46,750 nt of DNA, from NCBI GenBank assembly GCA_900552725.1, contig USAT01000004.1, positions 1 through 46,750 on the forward strand, written 5' to 3'. The translations under genes and the position numbers were made by a program. Positions within the stretch are counted from its first letter, which is position 1; the number at the start of each line of letters is the position of its first letter. Shown here piece after piece: positions 32,414 to 43,600 of this stretch. The notes under the pieces were generated by a model. It had not been told where the DNA came from. It saw only the letters and a list, made by a program, of their open reading frames with translations, and searched no databases. This stretch comes from an uncultured Eubacteriales bacterium (lineage in GTDB: Bacteria; Bacillota; Clostridia; Oscillospirales; Oscillospiraceae).

Positions 32414-34732
32414 TTAATACATGCATTGGATCCATTTCTGGTACAGCTTCTGCCAGGGCTTCAGCCTCCGGCGGAAGCTTTGCAGCGTGTCGTCGGCAAA
32501 GTACCGCATCTGGGCACGCTGGGTCTCGGTGATGGGGTGGGCGCTGTAGCGAGCCTCGGCGTTCAGCCAGGCCAGGGATCGGAAATCCACCGGCTTTCCC
32601 GCCCAGGCTGACACGGCCTCGTCCTGCTGAAGCAGGGAGCCGTTTTCGTGGGGCAGGCCGCCGCGCCACATCAGCTCCATGGCGTAGGCGAACAGGGCGG
32701 CGGTGCCGTGAGCGCAGTCGGCGCTGTCAAAGTCCGTCTGGCGGCGGCGGCACACCCTGCGGCGGCGCAGGATCACCAGCAGCACCAGTACGGCCAGGGC
32801 CAGCAGCAGCAACAGCAGCAGCCAGCGGCCCGCGTGTACGGCGGACAGACCCTGCAGCGTGGAGGTGAGCTCCTTCCAGATGGTGACGGTCTCCAGCTGA
32901 TCCGTGGGCTCGTCCAGGGTCTCCACCGTGCTGTGGCGGACGGTGCGGTTCTGGCTGGTGCCGCCCTCCTGGGCCTGGGAGCCGGTCAGGTCGGATTTGT
33001 CATCCGGCTGGAACCAGCGCCAGTCAGACTGGGGCATGACGCCCAGATAGGGCGCGGCGGTCTCGAAGGGGATCCAGCCCACGCCGTCCTCATAGTACTC
33101 CGCCCAGGCGTGGGCGTCGTTGCCGGTGAGGGCCAACGTGGTCTTGCCGCTCTTGCCGGACACCATGTCCGGCGTGATGAGATAGCCCTCCACATACCGG
33201 GCGGGGATGCCGTAGTAGCGCAGCATCATGACAGCCGCCGTGGCGTACTGCACGGCGCTGCCCCGGCCCGTCTCCTGCAGAAAGCTGCTGACGGGGTCGG
33301 CGTCCGACGGCAGCTCCACGGGGCCTTCGTCATATTCCACCGTATCCGCCAGACAGGTCAGGATCCGGGTCTTGGCCTCGTAGGAGGTGATGGATGCCGG
33401 GGCCTTGCCCAGAAACGCCGCCAGCGTTTTCTGGGTATCCTCGGGGATGGTCAGGTAATTCTCATAAACCAGCTGACGGTAGGCCGTCTCCTGGGTCAGA
33501 TACGTTTTCAGGGCCGGGTCATCCAGATGCTGGCTCAATACATCCAGCAGCTCATAGGCCCGGGCGGTCAGGTTGCCTGCGGAGGTATAGGCGTCGTGCC
33601 GCCTGCCGCCGGGCAGGGTATCCCGCAGCTGGGCGGCAGCGCACCGCTCACTGCCGGACAGCTCATAGGGCAGGATGGCATAGCGGCGGCAGGCGCCGGA
33701 CACATCCACCTGCACATCAATGGCGGGGGTATCTAAATTCAGCAGGGACGCCAGGCGGCTCAACTGGGTCTGGGCAAAGAAGTCGTTGCTCTGCAGCCAA
33801 TAGACGTCTCCGGCCTGCTGGGACAGGCTCTCGGCGCTCAGATCCTCCCAGCCCTGGCGGGTATAGCGCTGGCCGATAAAGCCGCGGAGATACAGGGCTT
33901 CCGGCCGGGACAGGGTGACCTTCAGCATGGGGGTATCGGAGAAATCCACACCGGCGGCAAAGTCGCCCTCCGGCATGGCCTGGTGGGCGCTCTCATAGCG
34001 CAGGGCGTGAAGGGTCTGACGAAGGGAATCGTTGGCGCGCTCCGGGTTCAATGTTGTATTCAGGCCCGTCAGGGCCACGACGCCCGCTGTCAGCGCACCG
34101 AGGATCAGCAGCAGCGCCGCCGTCCACAACGATACGGCGGGGGCGGGGCGGCAGCTCTTTCTCCGGCCCAGGTACAGCAGCGCCGCACCCAGGCACAGAA
34201 TGGCCAGCCACAGGCCGCTGCCTTCGCCCTTCACCATGGCCGGCACCACGCAGCCCAGCGCCAGCACAGGCCCCAGTACCGGGGCATAGACTGCCAGAGA
34301 GCCCAGCAGGGCGCCCAGCACTATGCAGGCGGGGATGGCGGCCCAGAGGGCTGCGGTCTCCTCGCAGGCCAGGGGCAGATGGATGCGGCCCGTCAGGGCC
34401 TGGACATAGGCCAGCACGCTGTTGAAAAGCCCCGCGGCGCTGTCCCTTGCCTGGGGCAGCAGCAGGCACCACGCGGCGGCCAGCAGCGCCAGTCCCACAG
34501 GGAGCCACTGCCGCCAGCCGCGGCCCATGGCGCACCATACGGCCAGCAGCAGCGCTGCCCCGCCCAGTGCCATGGCCGCCCACGCGGGCTGCCAGCCGAA
34601 GGCGGCACACATGGCGCCCAGCAGTCCGGCGTACACCAGCAGCGCCCCGAGACCGCGCTCCGCGACAGCCAGGGGCAGAGATGAAATTGTCTCCCGGACA
34701 GGCGTCAGGGTCAGGGCGTTTTCGTTCTTCAA
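32414..34732 (-). CDS. TgpA-like transmembrane transglutaminase homologue, probably catalytically dead
   Basis: This is a 772-residue protein. About six to seven N-terminal transmembrane helices (residues about 20-215) precede an external region with a transglutaminase core (about 465-565). A helix (about 630-652) and an Arg-rich cytoplasmic tail with a DUF4129-like end follow. The core motif reads GRGSAVQYATAAVMMLRYYG. The catalytic Cys position is Ala493 and the usual following His is Gln. His541 (NDAHAWAEYY) remains, and the usual Asp is Glu557 (PFETA). It is therefore likely a binding or scaffold protein. It completes the common MoxR/DUF58/transglutaminase triad. The TTG start at 34732 has an AGAGGT SD six nt upstream. 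The 156-nt gap to the DUF58 gene holds an inverted-repeat element. Confidence 0.82.
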   Translation of the reverse strand: MKNENALTLTPVRETISSLPLAVAERGLGALLVYAGLLGAMCAAFGWQPAWAAMALGGAALLLAVWCAMGRGWRQWLPVGLALLAAAWCLLLPQARDSAAGLFNSVLAYVQALTGRIHLPLACEETAALWAAIPACIVLGALLGSLAVYAPVLGPVLALGCVVPAMVKGEGSGLWLAILCLGAALLYLGRRKSCRPAPAVSLWTAALLLILGALTAGVVALTGLNTTLNPERANDSLRQTLHALRYESAHQAMPEGDFAAGVDFSDTPMLKVTLSRPEALYLRGFIGQRYTRQGWEDLSAESLSQQAGDVYWLQSNDFFAQTQLSRLASLLNLDTPAIDVQVDVSGACRRYAILPYELSGSERCAAAQLRDTLPGGRRHDAYTSAGNLTARAYELLDVLSQHLDDPALKTYLTQETAYRQLVYENYLTIPEDTQKTLAAFLGKAPASITSYEAKTRILTCLADTVEYDEGPVELPSDADPVSSFLQETGRGSAVQYATAAVMMLRYYGIPARYVEGYLITPDMVSGKSGKTTLALTGNDAHAWAEYYEDGVGWIPFETAAPYLGVMPQSDWRWFQPDDKSDLTGSQAQEGGTSQNRTVRHSTVETLDEPTDQLETVTIWKELTSTLQGLSAVHAGRWLLLLLLLALAVLVLLVILRRRRVCRRRQTDFDSADCAHGTAALFAYAMELMWRGGLPHENGSLLQQDEAVSAWAGKPVDFRSLAWLNAEARYSAHPITETQRAQMRYFADDTLQSFRRRLKPWQKLYQKWIQCMY

Positions 34733-34771
34733 AGGGGTACCTCTCGATAAATGGATCCTTTTTATGATGGA

Positions 34772-34858
34772 TGTAGGGGGCGGCGTCCCCGACGCCCCGC
34801 ACGGTATAAGGCAGCTTTCCCGGTAAGCGGCGGGCCGTCGAGGACGCCGGCCCCTACG
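34772..34858. repeat. Imperfect long inverted-repeat element inside the operon
   Basis: The left arm (34772-34800, beginning TGTAGGGGGCGGCGTCC) and right arm (34830-34858, ending GACGCCGGCCCCTACG) pair over 29 positions with about four mismatches, around a 29-nt centre. The GC-rich arms and GTAGGGG ends look like a small palindromic repeat or MITE-type element. It separates the DUF58 and TgpA-like genes and would form a strong hairpin in the transcript. I cannot count copies elsewhere in the genome. Confidence 0.55.
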
Positions 34859-34888
34859 AAGCGTCTTGCGTCATTGCAGTGCTTCCGG

Positions 34889-36031
34889 TCAATACAGGTC
34901 GATCTCGTACAGCGCGTCCTCCGCGGCGGGATCGAAGCAATAGCTGCGGCCGGGGAAATCCCGGGGCGCTTCGGCGGCACAGAACAGGCCCACCAGCTCC
35001 GCCGGGTCGCACAGCCGCTCCAGGGCGGGACAGTCTCCGGCGGAGATATACACGGTCTTGCCGTTGGGACGGCCATACTGGCGAAGGTAAAGCTCCGCCG
35101 CGCTCTCCAGTCCGGGGCTTGCGGCGGCACTGAGCAGCTTGGGCAGCATGTCGTACAGGGCGGTCTCGTCCTCCAGTTCATACAGGGCGCAATCCTGTCC
35201 AGCGGCATCGTTCCACGCCGCCTGGCAGCGGACGCCCTGCCGCAGCAGCTCCCGGGCCAGGGAGACCACCAGCTCCGCCATGGCGCTGGCCTGACGGGGC
35301 GTCTCGCTCTCCGCCCGGCGCTCCCACAGCAGCAGGACGCTGCGCTCCAGCGGCAGGCCGGGGTCGCGCACCACCAGACGGTTCAGCTTACTGCTGAGCT
35401 TCCAGTGGATCTGCTTGGCGCTGTCGCCGGGGACATACTCCCGCAGCTGGAAGGTATCGGCAAAGTCGTAGCCGGGGCGCTCCTGGGAATAGCTGTCGCT
35501 GTCGTCGCTGACGCCGGTGCGCAGAGGCAGGTTCAGCCGCAGCGCCAGCAGGTCGGGCTCCACCGGGAACTCCCGCCGCTCCATGGCGGGCAGGGCGAAG
35601 CCGACCAGCCCCAGCAGGTCATAGACCCGGGCCTTTTCCACACCCAGGCGGTAGACACCGCACAGGGGATCCTCCAGCGTCACCCGGCGCTCTCCGGCAC
35701 GGCGGGGCGGGGCGGACAGGGGCAGGGTCATGGCGGTCGTCTGGCCCGTCAGCAGGTTTTCTGCCCGCAGCCAGACACGGATACAGGGCAGAGGCAGGGC
35801 CGAGCCGTTGACGGCCCGCACCGTCAGGGTACAGGGCTGATGGGCCACGCCGGTCTGGGGCGTCTCCCACTCCACCGTCACGCGGCGGCGGGCCGCCAGC
35901 GCCAGGATGACGCCCGACAGGGCGGCCAGCACCAGGGCGGCAGCCGCCGTCAGGGCCGCGGCGGAGGCGGTCAGCACATACCACAGCGCGGCACAGACAA
36001 GACACACCAGCCACACAAGCAAAGCCGTCAT
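34889..36031 (-). CDS. DUF58-domain membrane protein
   Basis: This is a 380-residue protein. Two N-terminal hydrophobic helices (about 3-48) are followed by a beta domain and then the DUF58 signature REYVPGDSAKQIHWKLSSKL (about residues 213-232) with NRLVVRD. A vWA-like C-terminal fold is expected (about 255-370). DUF58 proteins work with MoxR ATPases and transglutaminase-like membrane proteins, probably in assembling or remodelling envelope complexes. The ATG at 36031 starts 2 nt after the moxR stop and has a GGAG SD. Confidence 0.88.
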   Translation of the reverse strand: MTALLVWLVCLVCAALWYVLTASAAALTAAAALVLAALSGVILALAARRRVTVEWETPQTGVAHQPCTLTVRAVNGSALPLPCIRVWLRAENLLTGQTTAMTLPLSAPPRRAGERRVTLEDPLCGVYRLGVEKARVYDLLGLVGFALPAMERREFPVEPDLLALRLNLPLRTGVSDDSDSYSQERPGYDFADTFQLREYVPGDSAKQIHWKLSSKLNRLVVRDPGLPLERSVLLLWERRAESETPRQASAMAELVVSLARELLRQGVRCQAAWNDAAGQDCALYELEDETALYDMLPKLLSAAASPGLESAAELYLRQYGRPNGKTVYISAGDCPALERLCDPAELVGLFCAAEAPRDFPGRSYCFDPAAEDALYEIDLY

Positions 36032-36033
36032 GG

Positions 36034-36968
<935 letters not shown>

Positions 36969-36972
<4 letters not shown>

Positions 36973-38141
36973 GCTTTCTTCTCTCTTTTCTTCAATATCA
37001 GCACCAGTGCCACCGCCGCAATGGCGATGACGATCAATACAACAGGCAGGACGGGGAAGGATCCGCCGCTCTCAGCGGGGGTCTCCGTGGTGGTATCCGG
37101 AGTCGTTTCCAGCTGGACAGGATGAACGGCGGTCAGATCGAAGAACCGGCCATGGCCCTGCTGCCGCAGGGCCATGGCGGCCAGCGCCTGCATGGCCTGT
37201 TCGCCGGCCATGGCGTCCGCCGCTCCATCCGACTGGTGGGCGAAGCTGCCGTCGTTCAGCCGGAAGGCCAGCAGCGCGTCGATCACATTGCCGTCCGCTT
37301 TCTGGAAGCGCTCGTCCGTCTCGGGGTCGATATCCAGCGCGGTCAACGCCAGAAGCACCTGGGCGCAGCTCTCGCTGCTCTGGGCGCCCCAGCTCTCAAA
37401 GCCGCCGTCCGGCAGCTGCGCCGCCGACAGGGCGTTCAGCGCCGCGTCGATGACCTCCGGATACTGCGCCTGATAGGGGGCCAGCGCCTGCAGGGCCATG
37501 GCGGTGATATCCACATCCATATCGCTGCCGCCCAGGGCAAAGCCGCCCTCGGGCAGCTGGGCGGAGACGATGGTATCCACGATACTCTCCCGGCTGTACC
37601 GGGCATCGGCAGGGGCTTCCGCACCTACCGCGTCCATGGCCAGCAGAGCGAAAATCCAGCCGTTGAGACCCTGTGCGCCCAGCTCATTCTCTCCCTGCCA
37701 GTTGTAGGTGCCGTCGGCCACCAGGTCGATGGCGGTACCGTCCGGCTTCGTGCCGAAGGCGGTGGGATCGCCGCCCAGGGCCGCCGCGGTCAGGGCGATC
37801 CGGTGGTATTCGGTGGCCTTTACCTCATGCAGGCCGCCGTTCTCCGCATACTTCTGCTCCACATAGGATTGCAGGCGGGACAGGTAGCCTTCGTAGTCGT
37901 CGGCAACACCGGCGCGGGCCATGGCAAGGGCTGTCCAGTCGGACACAGAGCTTCCCGCGGGAAGGTTTTCCTCCGCCAGCAGCGGGTCGGTCTCGGCGAT
38001 GCCCAGCTGGATTTTCTGGGCCGACGCAATGGCCGCGGCCATGTCGTCATAGGACGCGCTGTCGCCGAACGCGGTGACGCACAGCGTCACCGCCAGCACC
38101 AGTGCGGCGGCACCGGCTATGATATTATGCAGTCGTTTCAT
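36969..38141 (-). CDS. Membrane-anchored alpha/alpha-barrel protein (terpenoid-cyclase/transcobalamin alpha-domain-like)
   Basis: This is a 390-residue protein. A signal peptide (MKRLHNIIAGAAALVLAVTL) and a C-terminal transmembrane helix with KKREKKA flank an extracellular domain. The domain consists of prenyltransferase/squalene-cyclase-type helical hairpins: WTALAMARAGV, QLPEGGFALGGSDMDVDITA, QLPDGGFESWGAQSSESCAQ, then LNDGSFAHQSDGAADAMAGE. This is the fold class of the cobalamin-binding alpha domain of intrinsic factor and transcobalamin. It lies next to a DUF4430 gene (17-nt overlap), downstream of a cobalamin riboswitch. The start at 38141 has a GGAG SD; in-frame codons upstream lie within the neighbouring gene's Pro-rich end and encode no signal peptide. 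The corrinoid-binding role is inferred. Confidence 0.82.
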
Positions 38142-40041
38142 TTTGTGTCTCCTCTCCGCCGGGGTTGGGGTCGGGTGTCGGCTCCGGGTCCGTACCGGGC
38201 TCGGGCTTCGGATCAGGGCCGGGGTCAGGCTCCGGGGTCGGCTCCGGCTTGGCGTCGGGGTCACTCTGTCCGCAGACGGTGCAGACGCCGTTTTCGTAGT
38301 GATGGCCCGCGGCGGGGATGGCCTCGGTACGGTTCTCGCCGCAGATGGAGCAGGTATAGGTCTTTTCGCCGGGCTCGGTGCAGGTGGCGGCCTTTGTGAC
38401 CGTTTCCGTCTCCGTATGTTGGTGGTTGGGATCGACGGCGCCGCAGACGGCGCATACGCCGTCCTTGTAGGTGTGGTTGGGAATATAGCGGCCGTCGATC
38501 CATGTGCCGCAGTATTTCTGCAGCGCGCCGGTGTTGCCGCCGGTGCTGCCGCCGATATCTTTGCCTTTGGCCAAGGTAAATCGAAGGGTCAGGGTATCGC
38601 CGTCGCTGAGGAAGTATTCCGACATTCCCCTGCCCGGGTAGGCCCCGTTGACGCAGTACATCCAGCCGGAACCCATGGTGTAGTCAAATTCTCCCACGCT
38701 GTTCTTTCCGTCGTCAGGCAGCCTTATGGACAGGCCGTCCAGCTCCAGCAGGCGGCGCAGCTCCTCCGGGATTTCCGCGCCCTTGAAGGAGCGGGAGCGG
38801 GTGATGCGGGTCAGATAGAAGCCCGTATCCAGCGATCCGTCAAAGTCCACGTCATAGCCCAGGTATTCCAGGGCCGCCACCACCGCGTGGGAGGCGGGAA
38901 CATCCTGAAAGATATCCTGACTGACCGGCACATCCACCAGGCCAAGGCCCAGCACCGTCAGGTCCAGCCGGATCGTGGCGGTGCCGATCTTTTCGCCGGT
39001 ATCCCGCACCTTGTAGATGATCTTATAGGACTTATAGGTGGAATTGCCCTTGTCATCCCAGGCCACGATGGTCACGGTGTGCTCCGTCTCGTCACCGGCG
39101 ATGCCGGTATCCAGGAACAGGTTGTACTCCAGTCCGTTGACGGCGTCGCCGGTGCTGTGCTTCACCACCTTGCCATCCATCATGACGGTCACATGGTTCT
39201 GGTTGATGGGGTTTTCATCGCCGTCGGTGGCCCACACGGTAAAGGTCAGGTTGCGATTGGTCAGGGTGACCACATCACCGCCCAGATTGGTGCGGATCTT
39301 GGGGGGGTTCAGTCCCTTCTCCGGTTCGTCCGCATTGGCCATGGCAGCCCGGTAGTTGATGACATAGGTGACCTGACCGATGATCTCCGAGCCACGCTTG
39401 AGCAAAAGCGTGATCTCGTTGCGGCCCAGCGCCAGCCTGGTGGTATAGTCCTCGCCGGAGGCGGTGATCCATCTGCCGTTGGTCTCACTGTTCTTGATAC
39501 GCGCCCGGAGGTAGGTGTCGTCCTGGCCGTTGAGCACCTTGGCCATGAAGGAGAACATGCCGTCCTTCAGCTCCTCCTGGGTGATGGTCTGATCCCGGAG
39601 ACTGGAGGCAATCTGGGGCTCGGCCTGCTGGTCGTCCTTCTTGTCCTCGTCAGCGGGGCCGTCGCCGGGGGTATCGTCATCGGTCTTGTCCTGATCGGGC
39701 TGCGGATCCTCTCCGGGATCCGGCTCGTCCACGGTGATTTGGTCAGGCTTTGGGACCTCCTGGGGCGGGGCGTCGTCTTGGGGCTGCGTATCGTCCTGCT
39801 GGGCCGGGCCGTCGCCCGCTCCGTTACCGGCCGCGCCGTCCTGGGTCTGGGACTGCTGATCGTAGCGCAGACCGATCTGGTCGATGTTCAATCCGGGATA
39901 CTCTTGTGCCTTGGGGGCGTCAGGCTGCGTGCGGTCGGCGGACAGGGCCGCCCAGCTGCCCGCTGCCAGCGCCAGGGCCAGCACCAGACATACCGCGCCG
40001 GAAACCAGCACCTTCTGATATTTTTGCATGAATCGTTTCAT
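38125..40041 (-). CDS. DUF4430-domain surface protein, first gene after the cobalamin riboswitch
   Basis: This is a 638-residue protein. An N-terminal signal anchor (about 10-35) is followed by an Asp/Gln/Pro-rich linker (about 45-145). Two Ig-like beta domains occupy about 150-345. A DUF4430 domain (about 350-490) shows ATIRLDLTVLGLGLVDVPVS, the signature GSGWMYCVNGAYPGRGMSEY and LSDGDTLTLRFTL. Cys-rich CxxCG motifs (CAVCGAVDP, CSICGENRT, CTVCGQSDP) and an acidic Pro-rich tail end the protein. It has no C-terminal anchor, so it may stay attached by the N-terminal helix or be released. It overlaps the alpha/alpha-barrel gene by 17 nt, so the two likely act together like the beta and alpha domains of transcobalamin. 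A GGAG SD lies 11 nt before the ATG. Confidence 0.85.
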   Translation of the reverse strand: MKRFMQKYQKVLVSGAVCLVLALALAAGSWAALSADRTQPDAPKAQEYPGLNIDQIGLRYDQQSQTQDGAAGNGAGDGPAQQDDTQPQDDAPPQEVPKPDQITVDEPDPGEDPQPDQDKTDDDTPGDGPADEDKKDDQQAEPQIASSLRDQTITQEELKDGMFSFMAKVLNGQDDTYLRARIKNSETNGRWITASGEDYTTRLALGRNEITLLLKRGSEIIGQVTYVINYRAAMANADEPEKGLNPPKIRTNLGGDVVTLTNRNLTFTVWATDGDENPINQNHVTVMMDGKVVKHSTGDAVNGLEYNLFLDTGIAGDETEHTVTIVAWDDKGNSTYKSYKIIYKVRDTGEKIGTATIRLDLTVLGLGLVDVPVSQDIFQDVPASHAVVAALEYLGYDVDFDGSLDTGFYLTRITRSRSFKGAEIPEELRRLLELDGLSIRLPDDGKNSVGEFDYTMGSGWMYCVNGAYPGRGMSEYFLSDGDTLTLRFTLAKGKDIGGSTGGNTGALQKYCGTWIDGRYIPNHTYKDGVCAVCGAVDPNHQHTETETVTKAATCTEPGEKTYTCSICGENRTEAIPAAGHHYENGVCTVCGQSDPDAKPEPTPEPDPGPDPKPEPGTDPEPTPDPNPGGEETQNETTA

Positions 40042-40091
40042 TGTTTCGTTTTCTCCTCAGTGGGTGCGCCCTTTCCGCGGCTTACGAGATG

Positions 40092-40122
40092 AAAAAACGC
40101 CGGACATCCGCGGATGCCGGCG
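40092..40122 (-). terminator. Proximal-to-gene terminator downstream of the cobalamin riboswitch
   Basis: On the minus strand CGCCGGCATCC and GGATGTCCGGCG form a stem followed by TTTTTT (40097-40092). It is 50 nt upstream of the DUF4430 gene start and is the second of two tandem terminators. Confidence 0.8.
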
Positions 40123-40135
40123 CTTTTGACACAAC

Positions 40136-40172
40136 AAAAAGCTGACCTTCCCACGGAGGTGGAAAAATCAGC
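40136..40172 (-). terminator. First terminator of the cobalamin riboswitch expression platform
   Basis: On the minus strand GCTGA, a TTTCCACC arm and a GTGGGAAGGTCAGC arm (40172-40141) form a stem-loop followed by TTTTT (40140-40136). Formation when cobalamin is bound would stop transcription before the surface-protein genes. Confidence 0.75.
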
Positions 40173-40216
40173 GTGCTTCTGTGCTCGTCCTGCATACGGA
40201 GAGTGCGCCCGCTGCA

Positions 40217-40463
40217 ATGGCCCTGGACGATGCAATTCTCCTGACTCGCGCCACGGAGCAATCATGCTCCCCGTTCGTATCCTACCTTCTCACAGAAGCC
40301 AGTTCTGCAATGGCGGAGTTTCCTCCCTGCGGCGGATGCCGCTTCAGATACGTTCTTGCGCTCACAGTGCCGGTCGCGCGGGGTTTGTCCCCATTTCTTT
40401 TGCACCGCTGCCTGACCCTCAAAAGGGCTTGCGGCAAGCGGCTACACCGGATCAACAGGCCAT
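40217..40463 (-). ncRNA. Cobalamin riboswitch controlling the surface-protein cluster
   Basis: On the minus strand a closing stem ATGGCC/GGCCAT (40463-40458 with 40222-40217) encloses the hallmarks of a cobalamin aptamer: GGGGACAAACCCCGCGCGAC, then CGGCACTGTGA (about 40374-40364), the CCGCC/GGAGG-rich peripheral arms, GAGAAGGTAGGATACGAAC and the B12 box AGTCAGGAGA (40246-40237). About 250 nt is the normal size for the class. It follows a strong promoter and precedes two terminators, so high cobalamin should switch the genes off. It covers most of the gene-free stretch 40042-40626. Confidence 0.9.
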
Positions 40464-40479
40464 ATTTATATTCCATTTT

Positions 40480-40508
40480 ATTATAGGGATTCAAGGCAAT
40501 AAAGTCAA
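40480..40508 (-). promoter_or_regulatory. Near-consensus sigma-A promoter of the riboswitch transcript
   Basis: On the minus strand a -35 box TTGACT (40508-40503), a 17-nt spacer and a perfect -10 box TATAAT (40485-40480) place the start about 10 nt before the aptamer. Confidence 0.85.
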
Positions 40509-40558
40509 CCCCCGCAGCGGCTTATTTCCACGGGAAACGACGATTGCATACCGTTTCA

Positions 40559-40600
40559 GACAAAAGAGGCTGCTCCGCCATCTGACGAAGCAGCCTCTTT
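40559..40600 (-). terminator. Intrinsic terminator of the RND transporter gene
   Basis: On the minus strand AAAGAGGCTGCT and AGCAGCCTCTTT (12 bp, 14-nt loop; 40600-40563) are followed by TTGTCTG, just downstream of the stop at 40627. Confidence 0.8.
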
Positions 40601-40626
40601 CTACAGTTTCGTGCCGTTTATTATCC

Positions 40627-43600
40627 TTAATCCTGTAGGATCTCCAGCTCCTTCTCGTCCACATGGCGGAGCTTCTTTTTACTGACGATCTCATACATGC
40701 AGGGCACCACGAACAGGGTCATCAGCGTGGCGTACAGCAGGCCGCCGATGCACACCAGCGCCACCGGCTGGATCAGGGACGTACCGGCGTTCTTCGCCAG
40801 TGCCGTAACGATCAGGCCCAGGATAGTGGTCAGGGAGGTCATCAGGATGGGCCGCAGACGGGTGATGCCCGCGTCGATGATGGCCTCACGCCGCTCCATG
40901 CCCGCCAGGCGCTGCTGGTTGATGTAGTCCACCAGCACGATGCCGTTGTTGACGATGATGCCCACCAGCATCACGAAGCCGATGAGGGAGATAACACTGA
41001 GCTCTGTGCCGCTGAGCAGCAGGGCCAGGAAGCCGCCGGTGAAGGCCAGGGGGATGGTGAACATGATGATGAAGGGCTCACGCAGGGACTGGAACTGGGC
41101 CACCATGACGAAGTACACCAGCACGATGCCCAGCAGCAGCATCAGCAGCACCTGGCCCATGGCCTCCATGATCTGCTCATTTTCACCGTTGAACTCGATG
41201 GTCGCGCCCTCCGGCAGCTCCATGGCCTCCACGGCCTTGGTCACCTGGTCGGACACCAGGGTGACATTCTTACCGTCGGCGATGCCAGCGGTGACGGTGA
41301 CGCAGCGGCGCTGCTGGTCACGGCTGATGGTGTTCAGGCTGACGGTCTTTTCCACCGTGGCCACGTCCTTCAGCAGGAAGCTGTTGTCGGTGTCCTCGTC
41401 CTCCGTGCCGGACATGGCGGACAGGGAAGAGGAGGACGAGCCGGAGGATGTGCCGCCGCTCATGGCGGAGGACATGGCGCTGTCGGGGTCGATTTTCAGC
41501 TCCGGTAGGGTCTCCACGGTCATTTTGCTGCTCTCATCCTGCTGGATGATGAGCTGCATGGAGGTATCGTCCAGCACCATGTCGGTGCCGGTGGAGGTGG
41601 TGTTCAGGGCGGCAGCCACCTGCATATAGATTTGGGCCACAGTCATGCCGTGCTCCATGGCCTTGGTGCGGTCCACTGTCACATGCAGGGCCTGTGCCGC
41701 GTCCTCCAGGCCGTCGGACACGTCCACGGTACCCTCTACCTGCTCAATGCGGGCGGCGATGGTCCTGGCGGTGGACTGCAGGGTCTCCATATCCTCGCTG
41801 TAGACCTTCAGGGACACACCGTTGCCGGTGACGTAGCTCATCATGCCGGACATGACGTTCTCCGCCGTTACCTTGCAGTCCATATCGGCGCACAGGGCCT
41901 CGATCTCCTTGCCCACGCTGTTGCCGGAGTAGTCATCCGGCAGAGTGATGTAAATGGTGGCGTCATATTCGCCGCTGCCGGTGGTGGTCATCATGGTCAG
42001 GGCCGTATCGGCCTGGATCATGGCGCCCACGGCGTCCACGCCCTCCACCGTCATGCAGCGGCGGGCCACCTCGTCGGTATACTCCACGGCCTCCTCACGG
42101 GTGCAGTCCTCCGGCATATAGACGGTGACGTTGACGCTGTTCATATCCATATCGGGCATGAAGCTGAAGCCCCGGCTGACGGTGACAATGCCGGTAAGGA
42201 GCAGCAGCGCCAGGGAACCGGCCAGCACCGCCGCCTTGTGATCCAGCGACCAGATGATGGCTTTCTTGTACGCGGGATAGATCTTATCCAGCAGGCCGGG
42301 CTTCTGCACCAGCGGACGCTGCAGCATACCGCTGGCCATGGCGGGCACCACCGTCAGCGCCACCAGAAGGCTGGCCAGCAGAGAATAGGTGATGGTCAGG
42401 GCCAGGTCGGTAAACAGCTCACGGGTCAGGCCCTCCACAAACACGATAGGCGCGAACACGCACACGGTGGTCAGGGTGCTGGAGGCGATGGCGCCCAGCA
42501 CCTGCTGTGCGCCGGACACGGCGGCCTGCACCACCGTGGCGCCTTTTGCGCGGAGCCGGTAGATATTTTCGATGACCACCACGGAGTTATCCACCAGCAT
42601 GCCCACCGCCACCAGCAGACCGCTGAGGGAGATCATGTTGATGGTGACGCCGGTGAAGTACATCAGCACCACGGCGAAGATCACGCTGGTGGGGATGGAG
42701 ATCAGGGTGATCAAGGTAGGCCGCCAGTCACGCAGGAACAGGAACAGCACCACCACGGAGAACAGCGCGCCCCACAGAAGGGACGAGACGATGGTCTCCA
42801 CGATCAGGTGGATATAGTCGCCCTGATCCATCAGGGGCTTGAAGCTGATGCCCTGATACTCCTGCGTCAGCTGATCCAGACGGGCGGTGATATTGTCGGA
42901 GACCTCCGCCGTGGCGTAGTTGGACTGTTTGGTAAAGGAGGCGATAATGCCGTTTTTGCCGTCCAGCTTGGCATAGATCTCATCGGCGTTGTCGGTATAA
43001 AACACGGTGGCCACGTCGCTGAGGCGGATGGGCTCCATGCCGTCGATGCCCAGATCGAACAGCACCATATCCTCCAGCTCCTCCGTGGTGCTGATCTCGT
43101 TGCCCACGGACACCATGTAGCTGATGCCGTCATTGTCGTCGATGTACCCGGCGGGCATGGAGAAGTCCTGCACCGTCAGCAGCTGCTCTATCATGGCGAC
43201 GGACAGCATGCCGTTCAGATCCAGCTGTTCCAGCACCTGCCTGCGGGTCTGGGCCAGTTGCTTTTCGCCCTCCTCGATCTGCTGCATGGCAAGCTTCAGC
43301 TGCACGTTGCCCTCGGTCATCAGCAGCACGCCGTCCAGCATGGACTCCACGCCGCCGGAGATCTGGTTGCCCAGTGAATCGAACCGGTTGGGGTCGTTCA
43401 GGAAATTCTCGATGTCCTGGATGGCCTTTTCCATCTCGTCCACACCCTGACGCAACTGATCCTCCGTCCGCTGGGCCACCAGCTGGGCCAGCCGCCGGTT
43501 ATTCTCCGTCAGCCGCTGGGCCAGCTCCAGATTGGCGGCGGTCAGCGTCTCGTTCTCTGCCGCGGCGGCGGCCTTCTCCTCCTCGGTGGCGTCCGGGTCG

